NCBI GenBank assembly: GCA_003487805.1
Contig: DNNE01000157.1
Location: forward strand, 20,251-33,007
DNA: 12,757 nucleotides
From: Blastocatellia bacterium
Lineage (GTDB): Bacteria; Acidobacteriota; Blastocatellia; Pyrinomonadales; Pyrinomonadaceae
Reading direction: 5' to 3'
Under the pieces are notes generated by a model. It worked only from the letters and a program-made list of their open reading frames with translations. It had not been told where the DNA came from and did no database searches. This document shows positions 1 through 7,292 of this stretch, one piece after another. Numbering within the stretch: position 1 is the stretch's first letter; each line of letters opens with the position of its first letter. The translations under genes and the position numbers were made by a program.

Positions 1-165
1 GGGAGCGAAACCATAGCTGAAGTAATTGAACAGGCAGTCGTCGAAGCAGAGGTCGAATCTGAAATGGCTTCCACGCACCCCACCACCGCCACGACGGCTG
101 ACGAAATGGCGCGCGTGCGGCCGGACTTGCTCACCGGAGAATTAAAGCCGCTGAAGGATGAATGA
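1..165 (+). CDS. C-terminal fragment of an unidentified protein (5' end outside window)
   Basis: The first reading frame is open from base 1 to a TGA at 163-165 and gives 54 residues. The peptide is acidic in its first half (IAEVIEQAVVEAEVESEM), then has a Thr/Pro-rich stretch (THPTTATTA), and ends LLTGELKPLKDE. I do not recognise a family. The acidic helix-like segment followed by a low-complexity linker is typical of a protein tail rather than a catalytic domain. It runs convergently toward the STAND gene, whose stop is about 50 bases away; I see no clear terminator hairpin between them. With only 54 codons it could be a chance open frame, so confidence is moderate. Confidence 0.45.
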   Translation, partial: GSETIAEVIEQAVVEAEVESEMASTHPTTATTADEMARVRPDLLTGELKPLKDE

Positions 166-216
166 GATCGTCTAGCCAAAGGGCAATCTGAAAAACCGAG
201 AATCCGACCGCTTCCG

Positions 217-3200
217 CTAAGGATCAACTGCGACATCACGAGCACTCTGTGCTTCCAAATTCAAGCGTGGACGCCAAGCCACCGCTGAAAAGTCCACTTC
301 GTCGCGAGTTACATACGATAAGCTTCCGTTCCATACTCCACAATTCGACGGGACAAAGCCCTCGTTATAAGAAAACTTTTTTGGAAGAAAGTCGCGAACA
401 AGTTCATTCCTGGCTTCCCCGATTCGAGGTAAGTTTCTGATTTCGCCAGATGCCGCCAACTGAAATCGCGGATAGCCGGAACTTATTCTCCCGAATATTT
501 GCCTAATCGGCAGTGGATTATAAGGAGTTCTGGGAATAGCAAAGCTCCCCGTCCTGTCAACCAACCACTCCCTATCCCTCTCCACAAGATCGGATCCGTA
601 GAACAGAGCAATCCATTTGATCAGTTTACCGCCAAGAGGATTTCCTTTCTGCGCGAGCTCTTTGACCAACTTCATCAATTCTTCGATTTGGTCGCGACAT
701 CCCATTACCTCAAACGGAGGTCTGTTTCCTACCGCTTCCTCCAGGCAAAGATTCGCAAACCTGCCGAGTGACTTCTCAACACCGGGATTGCTGCGATCAA
801 CCAGGAGCTGCCTGGCGGTCTCGAGCAGGTCACTTACAATAAACTCTTCCCGGGCGCACAAAAGGCCCCAGACTCTACTGGACTCGCTTTCTCTTAGCCC
901 AGCATCTTCCAGAGAAAGCAACTTATCGAGCAAAGCCCTCCAACTGCGCGGCTCGCAGTATCGAGCCGCAATTTCGATTGCGGTCGGTAACACGTACAGG
1001 GGAGCAAACATTTCGATCTCATCAAAGAAGCGGTCGCAGTCAGCAAATTGCGCGGCGAAAGTTGCGAGCGCTATGAGACTGTCGTGGCCTTCAGTCAACA
1101 TGTTGCGGCATTTTGTTTCAAGCGCGGCGTCCATCGCCATTAGCCTTTGAAGCACTAATGAATAGGGCCGCATCTGGCTAACCTGCACCTTCGACCCGTG
1201 TTTCCAAAGATGAGCCCAGAAGCCGTTAAGCCACTCCGGTTTCTTTTTGAGTTGGAGAATGAAATCGCTTGTAATTAGTTTGGGAATAGCAGATGCCAAC
1301 TTGGGCTTTTCGTTCGCGATGGCTTCGATTATGCGAAGTAAGACCGGCGTATCGAGGGCCAGCGTCAAGATGTCGACTGAGGTGGCCGCTTCCAATCGCC
1401 CAATCATTTCTCCTATTTGGGAATCACTTATGGCTTGCGTTTCAACCTGTCTGCCTAAATAAAGAGCTGCGCAACCATCACCGATTAGCTTGTCATGCCA
1501 CATGGCCGCGCCCTTAAATTTTGTAAACACACCGGCCTTTGCACCTGCGTTCAGTAGATGTGTGGCCTCATCTTCAGTGCCTATTACACCTTCTGACCAA
1601 TTCATTACTCTCTTTGAATCCAGCAGCGAATCTTGATGCTCAAAGTGACTCACCCAGGAGAGAATGCCGAGTAGTGTGACATAGTCGGGAGTGCTCTCTC
1701 GGTGTATTTCGTCCAGAATCTTATCGGGCGATTCTTGTCTCTTCAGCAAAGCCTCGACTCTTGCCAGCAGTTCAGCCGGCGATTGTTTGGCCTTTATCTC
1801 TAAACTCAAGCCTGACAGGTGCTTGTTAATTGCCTTTGCCAGAAGAGTGCTGGGTTTGTCTTCACCCTGCCCCAAGTCATCGATGTTTTCGGCAATTGTC
1901 CGCAGCAAATAGATCGAAAACTCTTCCCTTTTCGCCAGCCATCCTTCATTAAGTGCGGCTTCGATGTTTTGCTCGCGCTCTTTTCCGACCCAACTCTTAA
2001 GAATTTGCTCAGCGTCTCGCCGGTCCCAGTGTTCGCATTTAAGTTCGATCTTGCATTCGTTCTCCTGTTCAAACATCTCGATTGACGGACGACTGATGAG
2101 GATAAAGTGAAGTCCCCAATCTGCGGCATCTGACCGGACTTTGGCGAGTGATTCTCTGATTTCGCGGCGAGCGTGCAAGTCGTCAACGACAATAATCAAT
2201 GGCTGCCCACGTCCTCCGGCATAAAGGAGATCGGAGAGAGAATCCATGAACGCTTCCACGAACTCTTCGTCTCGCAGTCGCGGCGGGAGGAGATCGCAGT
2301 TCAAGCAAATGTCTTTCGCAAATGAGAAGAATGCGGTTTCCTGGTTATTGTTGCTAAGACTCTCAACGTCTGCCAATAACTCCGGAGTCGAACAGACTAT
2401 TACTATGGCTCTTTGAGATTCGGCAAGCTGCGCAGCTATTAGTCCAGCGCTTTCCGTCTTTCCTGATCCCGGAAGGCCAAACACGGGCAAAGTGGTCCAC
2501 AGTTCTGGTGCGACTTCCGCTAAATTAAGCCGGGGCGCCAGTCGCGCTTTCAGAATCTGCTTGGGTATCGAATAGTTGTCAGGGGATTCCAGGTTCCCGA
2601 AAATCATGCCCTGAGCCAGTGTCTTTTGTACCTCATTTCGAGCGTACGCATATCGAGCGCCATAGCTAGTTAGCTTTCCATTTAGAAGAGGTGCGTCCTG
2701 TTCTCTTCTATCTTCAGAACTCAGCTTATTACTCGCCGATAATTGTTGGTGTGCGTCATCAGGAAGATAGACTTCCAAAACTATTTTCACTTCAGGGATC
2801 CAGAGACGCGCAGCCCGCGCCAATTCCTGAAGCAGTGTGGTCGCGTCGGCGGTGCTATGTATAGAGATTTCGGCGGCGTAAATCCAAAGCTTGGGCTCGT
2901 GCCCTTTGGGCCATTCGCCGATCGAGACCAAATCGCTTGAGTCTTTGACGCTGTTGGCTAGCTCATCGAAGGCTGATCTGAGTTCTTCCACCGCACCCGC
3001 AGTGGCGTTACGCCTTACTTCGTCATCCTTTCGCAAGGCTGCATATCGTTCTTTGTCCTTGTTGGTCTGCGAGAGCTTCACGAAAAGCGGTGGAACCTCT
3101 CCAGCAAGAGAGGCGACTGGGCAGGCACTTCCATCCTCGGCAGAGTTCAAGCTCCGCGCATAGATTGTCTCGCTGAACCTGGGCCATTGCTTTAGCTTGA

Positions 3201-3456
3201 TGGAGTCAGATGGGGGAAGCAACCGTTTCTGCCACTCGGCTAGGGCTAATCTCGCCTCCTTTTGGAGACGCTCCCTGCCGTAGCTGCTCAATCGATTCTC
3301 TTTGAAGCGTTTTAGAAGTTCGTCATTTGAACGAAGCCGTTCACCATACCGGCCGTCCCAAAGGACCTTTACAGCGAGACCCAGGGCCGTGCCAACCAAA
3401 GCAGAAGCTATGTTTGGCCAAATGGCTTGCGTTCCTTCAAATAAATTGAGATTCAT
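217..3456 (-). CDS. Membrane-anchored STAND-type P-loop NTPase, function unknown
   Basis: A 1079-residue protein. The frame stays open to a TTG at 3504, but that TTG directly follows a stop codon and has no ribosome site; the ATG at 3456 has AGGA seven bases upstream and is the better start. In 1079-residue numbering: a hydrophobic segment at about 12-31 (likely membrane anchor) followed by a positively charged, helical region; an unassigned region up to about 320; Walker A GLPGSGKT at 327-334; Walker B LIIVVDD at 420-426; a sensor-like strand HFILISRP at 450-457 with the Arg typical of STAND NTPases; and a winged-helix-end motif (MWHDKLIGDGCAALYL, about 652-667) like the F-H-x-x-x-x-E/D-x-x-A-A motif of NACHT/STAND proteins. 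The remaining 410 residues look helical without clear TPR, WD or LRR repeats. Known STAND proteins are ATP-driven switches in signalling and phage defence; a defence role here is inference. Visually less GC-rich than carA. A singleton with no partner in view. Confidence 0.85.
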   Translation of the reverse strand: MNLNLFEGTQAIWPNIASALVGTALGLAVKVLWDGRYGERLRSNDELLKRFKENRLSSYGRERLQKEARLALAEWQKRLLPPSDSIKLKQWPRFSETIYARSLNSAEDGSACPVASLAGEVPPLFVKLSQTNKDKERYAALRKDDEVRRNATAGAVEELRSAFDELANSVKDSSDLVSIGEWPKGHEPKLWIYAAEISIHSTADATTLLQELARAARLWIPEVKIVLEVYLPDDAHQQLSASNKLSSEDRREQDAPLLNGKLTSYGARYAYARNEVQKTLAQGMIFGNLESPDNYSIPKQILKARLAPRLNLAEVAPELWTTLPVFGLPGSGKTESAGLIAAQLAESQRAIVIVCSTPELLADVESLSNNNQETAFFSFAKDICLNCDLLPPRLRDEEFVEAFMDSLSDLLYAGGRGQPLIIVVDDLHARREIRESLAKVRSDAADWGLHFILISRPSIEMFEQENECKIELKCEHWDRRDAEQILKSWVGKEREQNIEAALNEGWLAKREEFSIYLLRTIAENIDDLGQGEDKPSTLLAKAINKHLSGLSLEIKAKQSPAELLARVEALLKRQESPDKILDEIHRESTPDYVTLLGILSWVSHFEHQDSLLDSKRVMNWSEGVIGTEDEATHLLNAGAKAGVFTKFKGAAMWHDKLIGDGCAALYLGRQVETQAISDSQIGEMIGRLEAATSVDILTLALDTPVLLRIIEAIANEKPKLASAIPKLITSDFILQLKKKPEWLNGFWAHLWKHGSKVQVSQMRPYSLVLQRLMAMDAALETKCRNMLTEGHDSLIALATFAAQFADCDRFFDEIEMFAPLYVLPTAIEIAARYCEPRSWRALLDKLLSLEDAGLRESESSRVWGLLCAREEFIVSDLLETARQLLVDRSNPGVEKSLGRFANLCLEEAVGNRPPFEVMGCRDQIEELMKLVKELAQKGNPLGGKLIKWIALFYGSDLVERDREWLVDRTGSFAIPRTPYNPLPIRQIFGRISSGYPRFQLAASGEIRNLPRIGEARNELVRDFLPKKFSYNEGFVPSNCGVWNGSLSYVTRDEVDFSAVAWRPRLNLEAQSARDVAVDP

Positions 3457-3755
3457 GGCCGCGTCCTGTAGCAAAAAACCTGCTACGCAGGCATCTTCAG
3501 GCAATTAACGCATTAATGGTAATTGTGCCAAGACTCTTTTAGCTAAGAGGAGAAGAGGCGTGGCGACGAGACAAACACAGCTCACATCCGGCCGTTCTTG
3601 ATCAGTCGCGAGAAACTATAACTTGGTTACGAGATCTTGACAATCTCTTGCCGCTACAATGGCTCATCCTGCTTGTCGAGAGTTGGCCTCTATTTAAGCG
3701 ACCTTGGAAGAAGTGTTTGGAGTGGTACGAGATCGCGCGTGCGTAACGCAAGTTG
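3457..3755. other. Intergenic region between carA and the STAND gene
   Basis: About 300 bases with no convincing gene on either strand. It must hold the STAND gene promoter; on the minus strand TTGGCA followed 17 bases later by TTAATT, around 3504-3535, is the nearest weak match, and I do not trust it. There is no obvious carA terminator apart from the palindrome that overlaps the carA stop at its right edge. No tRNA-like fold or transposase remnant was seen. Confidence 0.5.
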
Positions 3756-3764
3756 TCAACTTGC
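3743..3764. repeat. Dispersed palindrome, copy 1, overlapping the carA stop codon
   Basis: GCAAGTTG at 3748-3755, one base, then CAACTTGC at 3757-3764: a perfect 8-base inverted repeat. The left flank GTAAC (3743-3747) matches the outer arm of the second copy at 6296-6322, while the right flank here is carA coding sequence. Read on the minus strand, the palindrome supplies the final Ala and Ser codons and the TGA of carA. It may form a hairpin at the end of the carA message; there is no T-run, so it is not a classic terminator. Confidence 0.75.
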
Positions 3765-4859
3765 TTCTCTTTTCTCCATCAACTCGATAAATCTCTTGAA
3801 GTGATGTTCGGCGTCGTGGGGGCCGGGCGCGGCTTCTGGATGATATTGCACTGAGATGATTGGCAGCGTCGTGTGGCGCATGCCTTCGACGCAAGCGTCG
3901 TTGAGGTTGATGTGGGTGACTTCCATATCCGCGGGCAAGCTGTCCGCCCGCACTGCGAAGCCATGATTATGCGAAGTGATTTCTACGCGTCCATCGCGCG
4001 AATCCCTGACCGGTTGATTGCCGCCGCGATGACCAAACATCAGTTTGAAAGTCTGGCCACCAAACGCTCGGCCCAGCAATTGATGACCAAAACAAATTCC
4101 AAAAGTGGGCGTGCCCGATTGCGCCACGCGCTTAACCTCTTCCACTTCCCTGGTCATCGAGGCCGGATCGCCCGGGCCGTTGGAGAGAAAAACTCCGTCC
4201 GGCTTCATCGCTAAGACATCGTTCGCCGGCGTAGATGCCGGCACCACAGTCACGCGACAGCCCGCGTGGGACAGTTCGCGCAGCGAATTCAGCTTTACCC
4301 CAAAGTCATAACACACAACGTGAAAACGCTCATCGCTGGCGGCGGCGACTTCGTACGGTTCTTTCGTAGTGACCACGCTCGCCAGTTCGCGATTCTCCAT
4401 TGAAGGCGAGTTGCGGGCCTTCTCGATCACGCTGTCCGCGTCGGCGTCTGTGGTCGACAGACAAGCGCGCATTGCTCCTTTGTCGCGAATGTGGCGCACG
4501 AGAGCGCGCGTGTCGATGTGATCGATCGCGACGATGTTCCAGCGCTTCAGATAATCATCGAGTGATTCAGTGGCTCGCCAATTTGAAGCCACGCGACTCG
4601 CTTCGCGCACGACAAATCCTTCGACCCACGGCCGCGGCGATTCCGGGTCTTCGTTGTTGACGCCATAGTTGCCAATCAGCGGATACGTCATGCAGACGAT
4701 CTGTCCGGCGTAAGACGGATCCGTCAGGACTTCCTGATAACCGGTCATCGACGTGTTGAAGACCATCTCGCCACAGCTTTCGCCCTCAGCGCCCCACGAG
4801 CGCCCGCGAAAGGTGCGGCCGTCTTCAAGCGCGAGGATTGCTGAGTTCGAATCGTTCAT
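3756..4859 (-). CDS. carA: Carbamoyl-phosphate synthase small (glutaminase) subunit
   Basis: CarA hydrolyses glutamine and channels ammonia to CarB for carbamoyl phosphate, used in arginine and pyrimidine synthesis. The 367-residue length fits the family. The N-terminal CarA domain is clear (LEDGRTFRGRSWGAEGE; FNTSMTGYQEVLTDPSYAGQ; a DTRALVRHIRDKG segment at about 116-128). The C-terminal class-I amidotransferase domain has the nucleophile Cys256 in GICFGHQ (Phe where Leu is usual), the FGHRGGNQPV segment, and His340/Glu342 in QYHPEAAPGP. The frame is open 14 codons further to 4901, but those codons (TTEDTEK...) are a read-through of a dispersed repeat; the ATG at 4859 starts the conserved sequence. 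Last gene of the lepB-TPR-carA run. carB is not adjacent. The final two codons and stop lie inside a repeated palindrome, so the extreme C-terminus may have been replaced. Confidence 0.96.
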   Translation of the reverse strand: MNDSNSAILALEDGRTFRGRSWGAEGESCGEMVFNTSMTGYQEVLTDPSYAGQIVCMTYPLIGNYGVNNEDPESPRPWVEGFVVREASRVASNWRATESLDDYLKRWNIVAIDHIDTRALVRHIRDKGAMRACLSTTDADADSVIEKARNSPSMENRELASVVTTKEPYEVAAASDERFHVVCYDFGVKLNSLRELSHAGCRVTVVPASTPANDVLAMKPDGVFLSNGPGDPASMTREVEEVKRVAQSGTPTFGICFGHQLLGRAFGGQTFKLMFGHRGGNQPVRDSRDGRVEITSHNHGFAVRADSLPADMEVTHINLNDACVEGMRHTTLPIISVQYHPEAAPGPHDAEHHFKRFIELMEKREAS

Positions 4860-4863
4860 ATTG

Positions 4864-4934
4864 TTCTTCTCTGTGTCCTCTGTGGTGAATTTCCGCCGCA
4901 CGGAATGAAATCAACCACAGAGGACACGGAGGAA
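4864..4934. repeat. Inverted pair of a dispersed repeat forming a stem in the carA leader
   Basis: Two copies of a short repeat with core ACCACAGAGGACAC lie head to head: one on the minus strand (core 4873-4886) and one on the plus strand (core 4914-4927). The 14-base cores are exactly complementary, with a 27-base loop, and weaker pairing continues outward. The element fills most of the 83-base gap between the TPR gene stop and the carA start, so a transcript through it would carry a hairpin ending about 14 bases before the carA ATG. A third copy is at 8805-8826. An attenuator or RNA-processing role is possible but is inference. Confidence 0.8.
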
Positions 4935-4942
4935 TCAACCAC

Positions 4943-6286
4943 CTACTGCCTGCTGCTCACTGTTTCCTGCCGCTTCCGTTTTAGAAACTGCTGCGCTTCA
5001 TTCAGCCACCGCTTCTCGGTTCGATACTTATAGGCAGGCGCGGTCTTGACGGCCTCAATACATGCTTGCATCGAGCTGGCGGCTTCCTGGTTATCGCCTA
5101 ATCCAGCGTGCGCGCGTCCCATCAAATAAAGTCCCTGTGGGTCGTTTGTCCGGCGGTCGAGAAACTTCTCCAACGCATCACGCGCGTCGCTGTACTGTCC
5201 AGCGGCGACATAGGTCGCGCCGATCTCGCGCCAGATTTCGTTTTGCGCGTGGAACTGATCACGTTGGACCACCTCCTCGAAACTCGCGATGGCCTCCGGT
5301 AGACGTCCTTGCGCGCGCGCAATGAGGCCGAGTTGATAATGCGCATCCAGTTCATCCGGGTCGATATCGATCGCGCGCTGGAAGCGTTCACGCGCTTCAC
5401 TAAACTCGCCGCGCTGCTGATGGATTAGTCCGAGGTTGTAGTGCGCTGATGAATCGCGCGGATTGATCGTCGCAGCTTCCAGGTTCTGCTTAAAGGCTAC
5501 GCGCGCGCGTTGGTTGCTCACAATGCTGGTGAAGTAACCGCGCAGCAGCAGAAACAGCATCAGCAGGATGAAAGGCGATGCCAATAGCGTATGGAAAACT
5601 CCAGAGAGCGTCTGGGACAGTATCAAAGCGGCGCCCATGCCGCACAGCCCAACGACAATCGTGCGCCAAACGGAAATCCGAAACACCACATAAACGGTCG
5701 CGATGACGCCGAGGAAAAACAGCGCCAGCTTTGGCATGAGAAAAAGCGCCGCAGAAACACTCACCGGATTGCTGAGTTCGGACTGCAGGCGAGTTAACGC
5801 CTCAGGCGGAAACCCGATCGAGCGCGCCACCTCCAGCGAGTGTGGTAGTTGCTGTATCGAGTTCGCGACATTCGCCGCCTGGATGCCGCTGAAGTGAAAG
5901 AACACCGCAATCAGCACCGCAAATATGTTCGCCGCCATCAGCGCGTAGAAAGCCACCGATGCCAACGATGCGTATTCCTGCTGAATAACCAGCCCAAAAC
6001 TGCCGCGCCGATCGAGCAGATTTGCAATCAACACCACCAGTGGAATCAGCAAAATTGCGATCGGTAACAACGAAGCCGCTGATTGAAAGAAGAGACTTGC
6101 GACCTGCGTAGGATGACTCAGAAATGATTTGTTGCCCGCCAGCCACTGGGTCACGAACACGTAAACCAGTTGCGAGGCATAAGCCAGCAAGACCATCTGC
6201 AACAACGTGCCGCGATCGCGCACTTCGCGCATGCCGCGCACGGGCGCGTAAAAGATCATGCCGATGAATCTCAGCCAGTCAGTCAT
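4943..6286 (-). CDS. Multi-pass membrane protein with C-terminal TPR repeats
   Basis: A 447-residue protein from the ATG at 6286; a TTG six codons earlier lies inside a repeat and is less likely. No good Shine-Dalgarno precedes the ATG. The N-terminal half has an amphipathic start and about six hydrophobic segments (in 453-residue numbering from the TTG: about 34-53, 79-97, 116-137, 185-208, 214-232, 240-256), reminiscent of Yip1-like domains. From about 286 it has tetratricopeptide repeats: SAHYNLGLIHQQRGEFSEAR, then DAHYQLGLIARAQGRLPEAI, a third near 357-386 and a partial fourth near 390-420. TPRs bind other proteins, here probably on the cytoplasmic face, but the partner is unknown. It lies between lepB and carA on the same strand, with 38 and 83 base gaps, suggesting one transcript. 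A role in envelope assembly or export is only a guess. Confidence 0.85.
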   Translation of the reverse strand: MTDWLRFIGMIFYAPVRGMREVRDRGTLLQMVLLAYASQLVYVFVTQWLAGNKSFLSHPTQVASLFFQSAASLLPIAILLIPLVVLIANLLDRRGSFGLVIQQEYASLASVAFYALMAANIFAVLIAVFFHFSGIQAANVANSIQQLPHSLEVARSIGFPPEALTRLQSELSNPVSVSAALFLMPKLALFFLGVIATVYVVFRISVWRTIVVGLCGMGAALILSQTLSGVFHTLLASPFILLMLFLLLRGYFTSIVSNQRARVAFKQNLEAATINPRDSSAHYNLGLIHQQRGEFSEARERFQRAIDIDPDELDAHYQLGLIARAQGRLPEAIASFEEVVQRDQFHAQNEIWREIGATYVAAGQYSDARDALEKFLDRRTNDPQGLYLMGRAHAGLGDNQEAASSMQACIEAVKTAPAYKYRTEKRWLNEAQQFLKRKRQETVSSRQ

Positions 6287-6295
6287 AGGAGCGTT

Positions 6296-6322
6296 GTAGC
6301 GCAAGTTGGCAACTTGCGTTAC
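6296..6322. repeat. Dispersed palindrome, copy 2, filling the lepB-TPR gap
   Basis: GTAGCGCAAGTTG (6296-6308), one base, CAACTTGCGTTAC (6310-6322): 13-base arms with one mismatch. It is the complete form of the palindrome found at 3743-3764. It occupies nearly all of the 38 bases between the lepB stop (6325) and the TPR gene ATG (6286), so it lies within the putative operon transcript and could be a processing or stability hairpin. Confidence 0.8.
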
Positions 6323-6324
6323 AT

Positions 6325-7038
6325 CTATCGATCATCAGAATCCGGCCCATCGTCGTCGCGTCGATAGGTCGCGCCGGGCGGCACACCGCGATTATGCGTG
6401 TCGCGTGTCATCACCTTCGCCACGCCCAGGGGCCAATACCGAAACAGCGCCTTACCATAAATATACTTTTTGGGCACCAGTCCCCAAATGCGGGAATCGC
6501 TCGAATTATCCCGATTATCGCCCATCACAAAATAATAGCCCGGCTTCACGTACGTCGGTGGTTTGTTCGCATGCGACATGTTCAAATGCGGATCGAGATA
6601 GCTCTCGTCCAGGTCGCGGCCGTTGACTCGCACCTGACCGTCGTGAACTTCGACAGTGTCGCCCGGCAAACCGATCACGCGCTTGATATAACTCTTCGAC
6701 GGATCTTCGGGAAACCAAAACACCACGATGTCGCCGCGATAGATTTTCGGCCCCCAACGAAAATCGTCATAGTAGATCAATTTGTTAACGAAGATGCGCT
6801 CGCCGTCGTGCAGATAAGGCAGCATCGAAGTGCCTTCAACCTTCACCGGCTGAATGATAAAGACCATCACCAACGCCAGCACCATCAGCGCAAAAATTAG
6901 ATCACGCACCAGCAGCCGCGACTCGTGCCAGAGATGTTTGCGCGCAGCATCTTTGGGTCGCTGAATCTCGATGTCGCGATCATCGTCAGGATGAATTGTG
7001 CCGAAAGGAGGCGGCTGGTTGAATTGCTTTCCGAGCAT
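6325..7038 (-). CDS. lepB: Signal peptidase I
   Basis: A 237-residue membrane serine protease that removes signal peptides from exported proteins. An N-terminal cytoplasmic stretch of about 45 residues precedes one membrane segment (DLIFALMVLALVMVFII, about 46-62). Next come the catalytic Ser71 in EGTSMLPYL, then GERIFVNKL, the catalytic Lys119 in SYIKRVIGLPGD, and the C-terminal family box GDNRDNSSDSR at 173-183; all four conserved boxes are present. The acidic tail DDDGPDSDDR is not a family feature. The start is the ATG at 7038, with only a weak ribosome site (GAAAG). It is the first gene of the minus-strand run and diverges from the HU gene across a 254-base promoter region. Confidence 0.97.
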   Translation of the reverse strand: MLGKQFNQPPPFGTIHPDDDRDIEIQRPKDAARKHLWHESRLLVRDLIFALMVLALVMVFIIQPVKVEGTSMLPYLHDGERIFVNKLIYYDDFRWGPKIYRGDIVVFWFPEDPSKSYIKRVIGLPGDTVEVHDGQVRVNGRDLDESYLDPHLNMSHANKPPTYVKPGYYFVMGDNRDNSSDSRIWGLVPKKYIYGKALFRYWPLGVAKVMTRDTHNRGVPPGATYRRDDDGPDSDDR

Positions 7039-7100
7039 GCTTTCTAATGAGATGGAATCCTGCGGGTGCGACAGCCTTAGTATCAGATACGCCGCGTTTT

Positions 7101-7146
7101 CCTCGATCTGTTATCGAGGTTATCCGTCGGCTGCTTTCATTGTCAA
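7101..7146 (-). promoter_or_regulatory. Candidate lepB promoter with an adjoining inverted repeat
   Basis: On the minus strand TTGACA (7141-7146) is followed after 16 bases by GATAAC (7119-7124), four of six matches to the -10 consensus. Immediately downstream is a perfect inverted repeat, CCTCGAT (7101-7107), five bases, ATCGAGG (7113-7119), which touches the -10 and would span the transcription start. It could be an operator or a hairpin at the 5' end of the message. The -35 is exact; the spacer and -10 are only fair. Confidence 0.45.
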
Positions 7147-7189
7147 ACCGATTGCCTTCGAAATTCGTGCAGGCTGGTTTGGGCAAAGC

Positions 7190-7219
7190 TTGACAGTTGC
7201 GCGCGACGCTCTCTATCAT
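7190..7219 (+). promoter_or_regulatory. Sigma-70 type promoter for the HU gene
   Basis: An exact -35 TTGACA (7190-7195) and a -10 TATCAT (7214-7219, four of six) are separated by 18 bases. Transcription would start near 7226, giving a leader of about 65 bases before the GTG start at 7293. This is the best promoter match I found in the window. Confidence 0.65.
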
Positions 7220-7292
7220 CGCCACGCACAATCCACCGCGACGTTGTTTACGTGCAAATCAACATTGTCCGCTGAGACCGGAGGCCACGTCC

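Noticed and set aside
420..457. Classifying the large NTPase as a canonical NACHT protein (residue positions)
   Set aside because: The Walker B region reads VVDDLH and lacks the usual NACHT pattern of an acidic residue pair after a small residue (DGxDE); general STAND is the safer call.
249..3163. Several open frames of 60-180 codons on the plus strand inside the STAND gene
   Set aside because: They overlap a 1079-residue gene with clear NTPase motifs, give low-complexity Ser/Arg-rich peptides and have no domain or ribosome site of their own.
3457..3504. A longer STAND protein starting at TTG 3504
   Set aside because: The TTG follows directly on a stop codon, has no ribosome site, and the 16 extra residues precede a well-placed ATG with AGGA upstream.
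3637..3660. TTGACA followed by TACAAT on the plus strand
   Set aside because: The spacer is only 12 bases and there is no plus-strand gene downstream.
4860..4901. A 14-residue N-terminal extension of CarA
   Set aside because: Those codons read through a dispersed repeat (TTEDTEK); the family sequence begins at the ATG at 4859.
4864..4934. The repeat pair as a CRISPR fragment
   Set aside because: The copies are inverted, only two are adjacent, there is no regular spacer series, and no cas gene is in the window.
7197..7292. A 128-residue HU protein starting at TTG 7197
   Set aside because: That start falls between the -35 and -10 of the likely promoter, the extra 32 residues are not HU-like, and GGAGG is correctly placed for the GTG at 7293.
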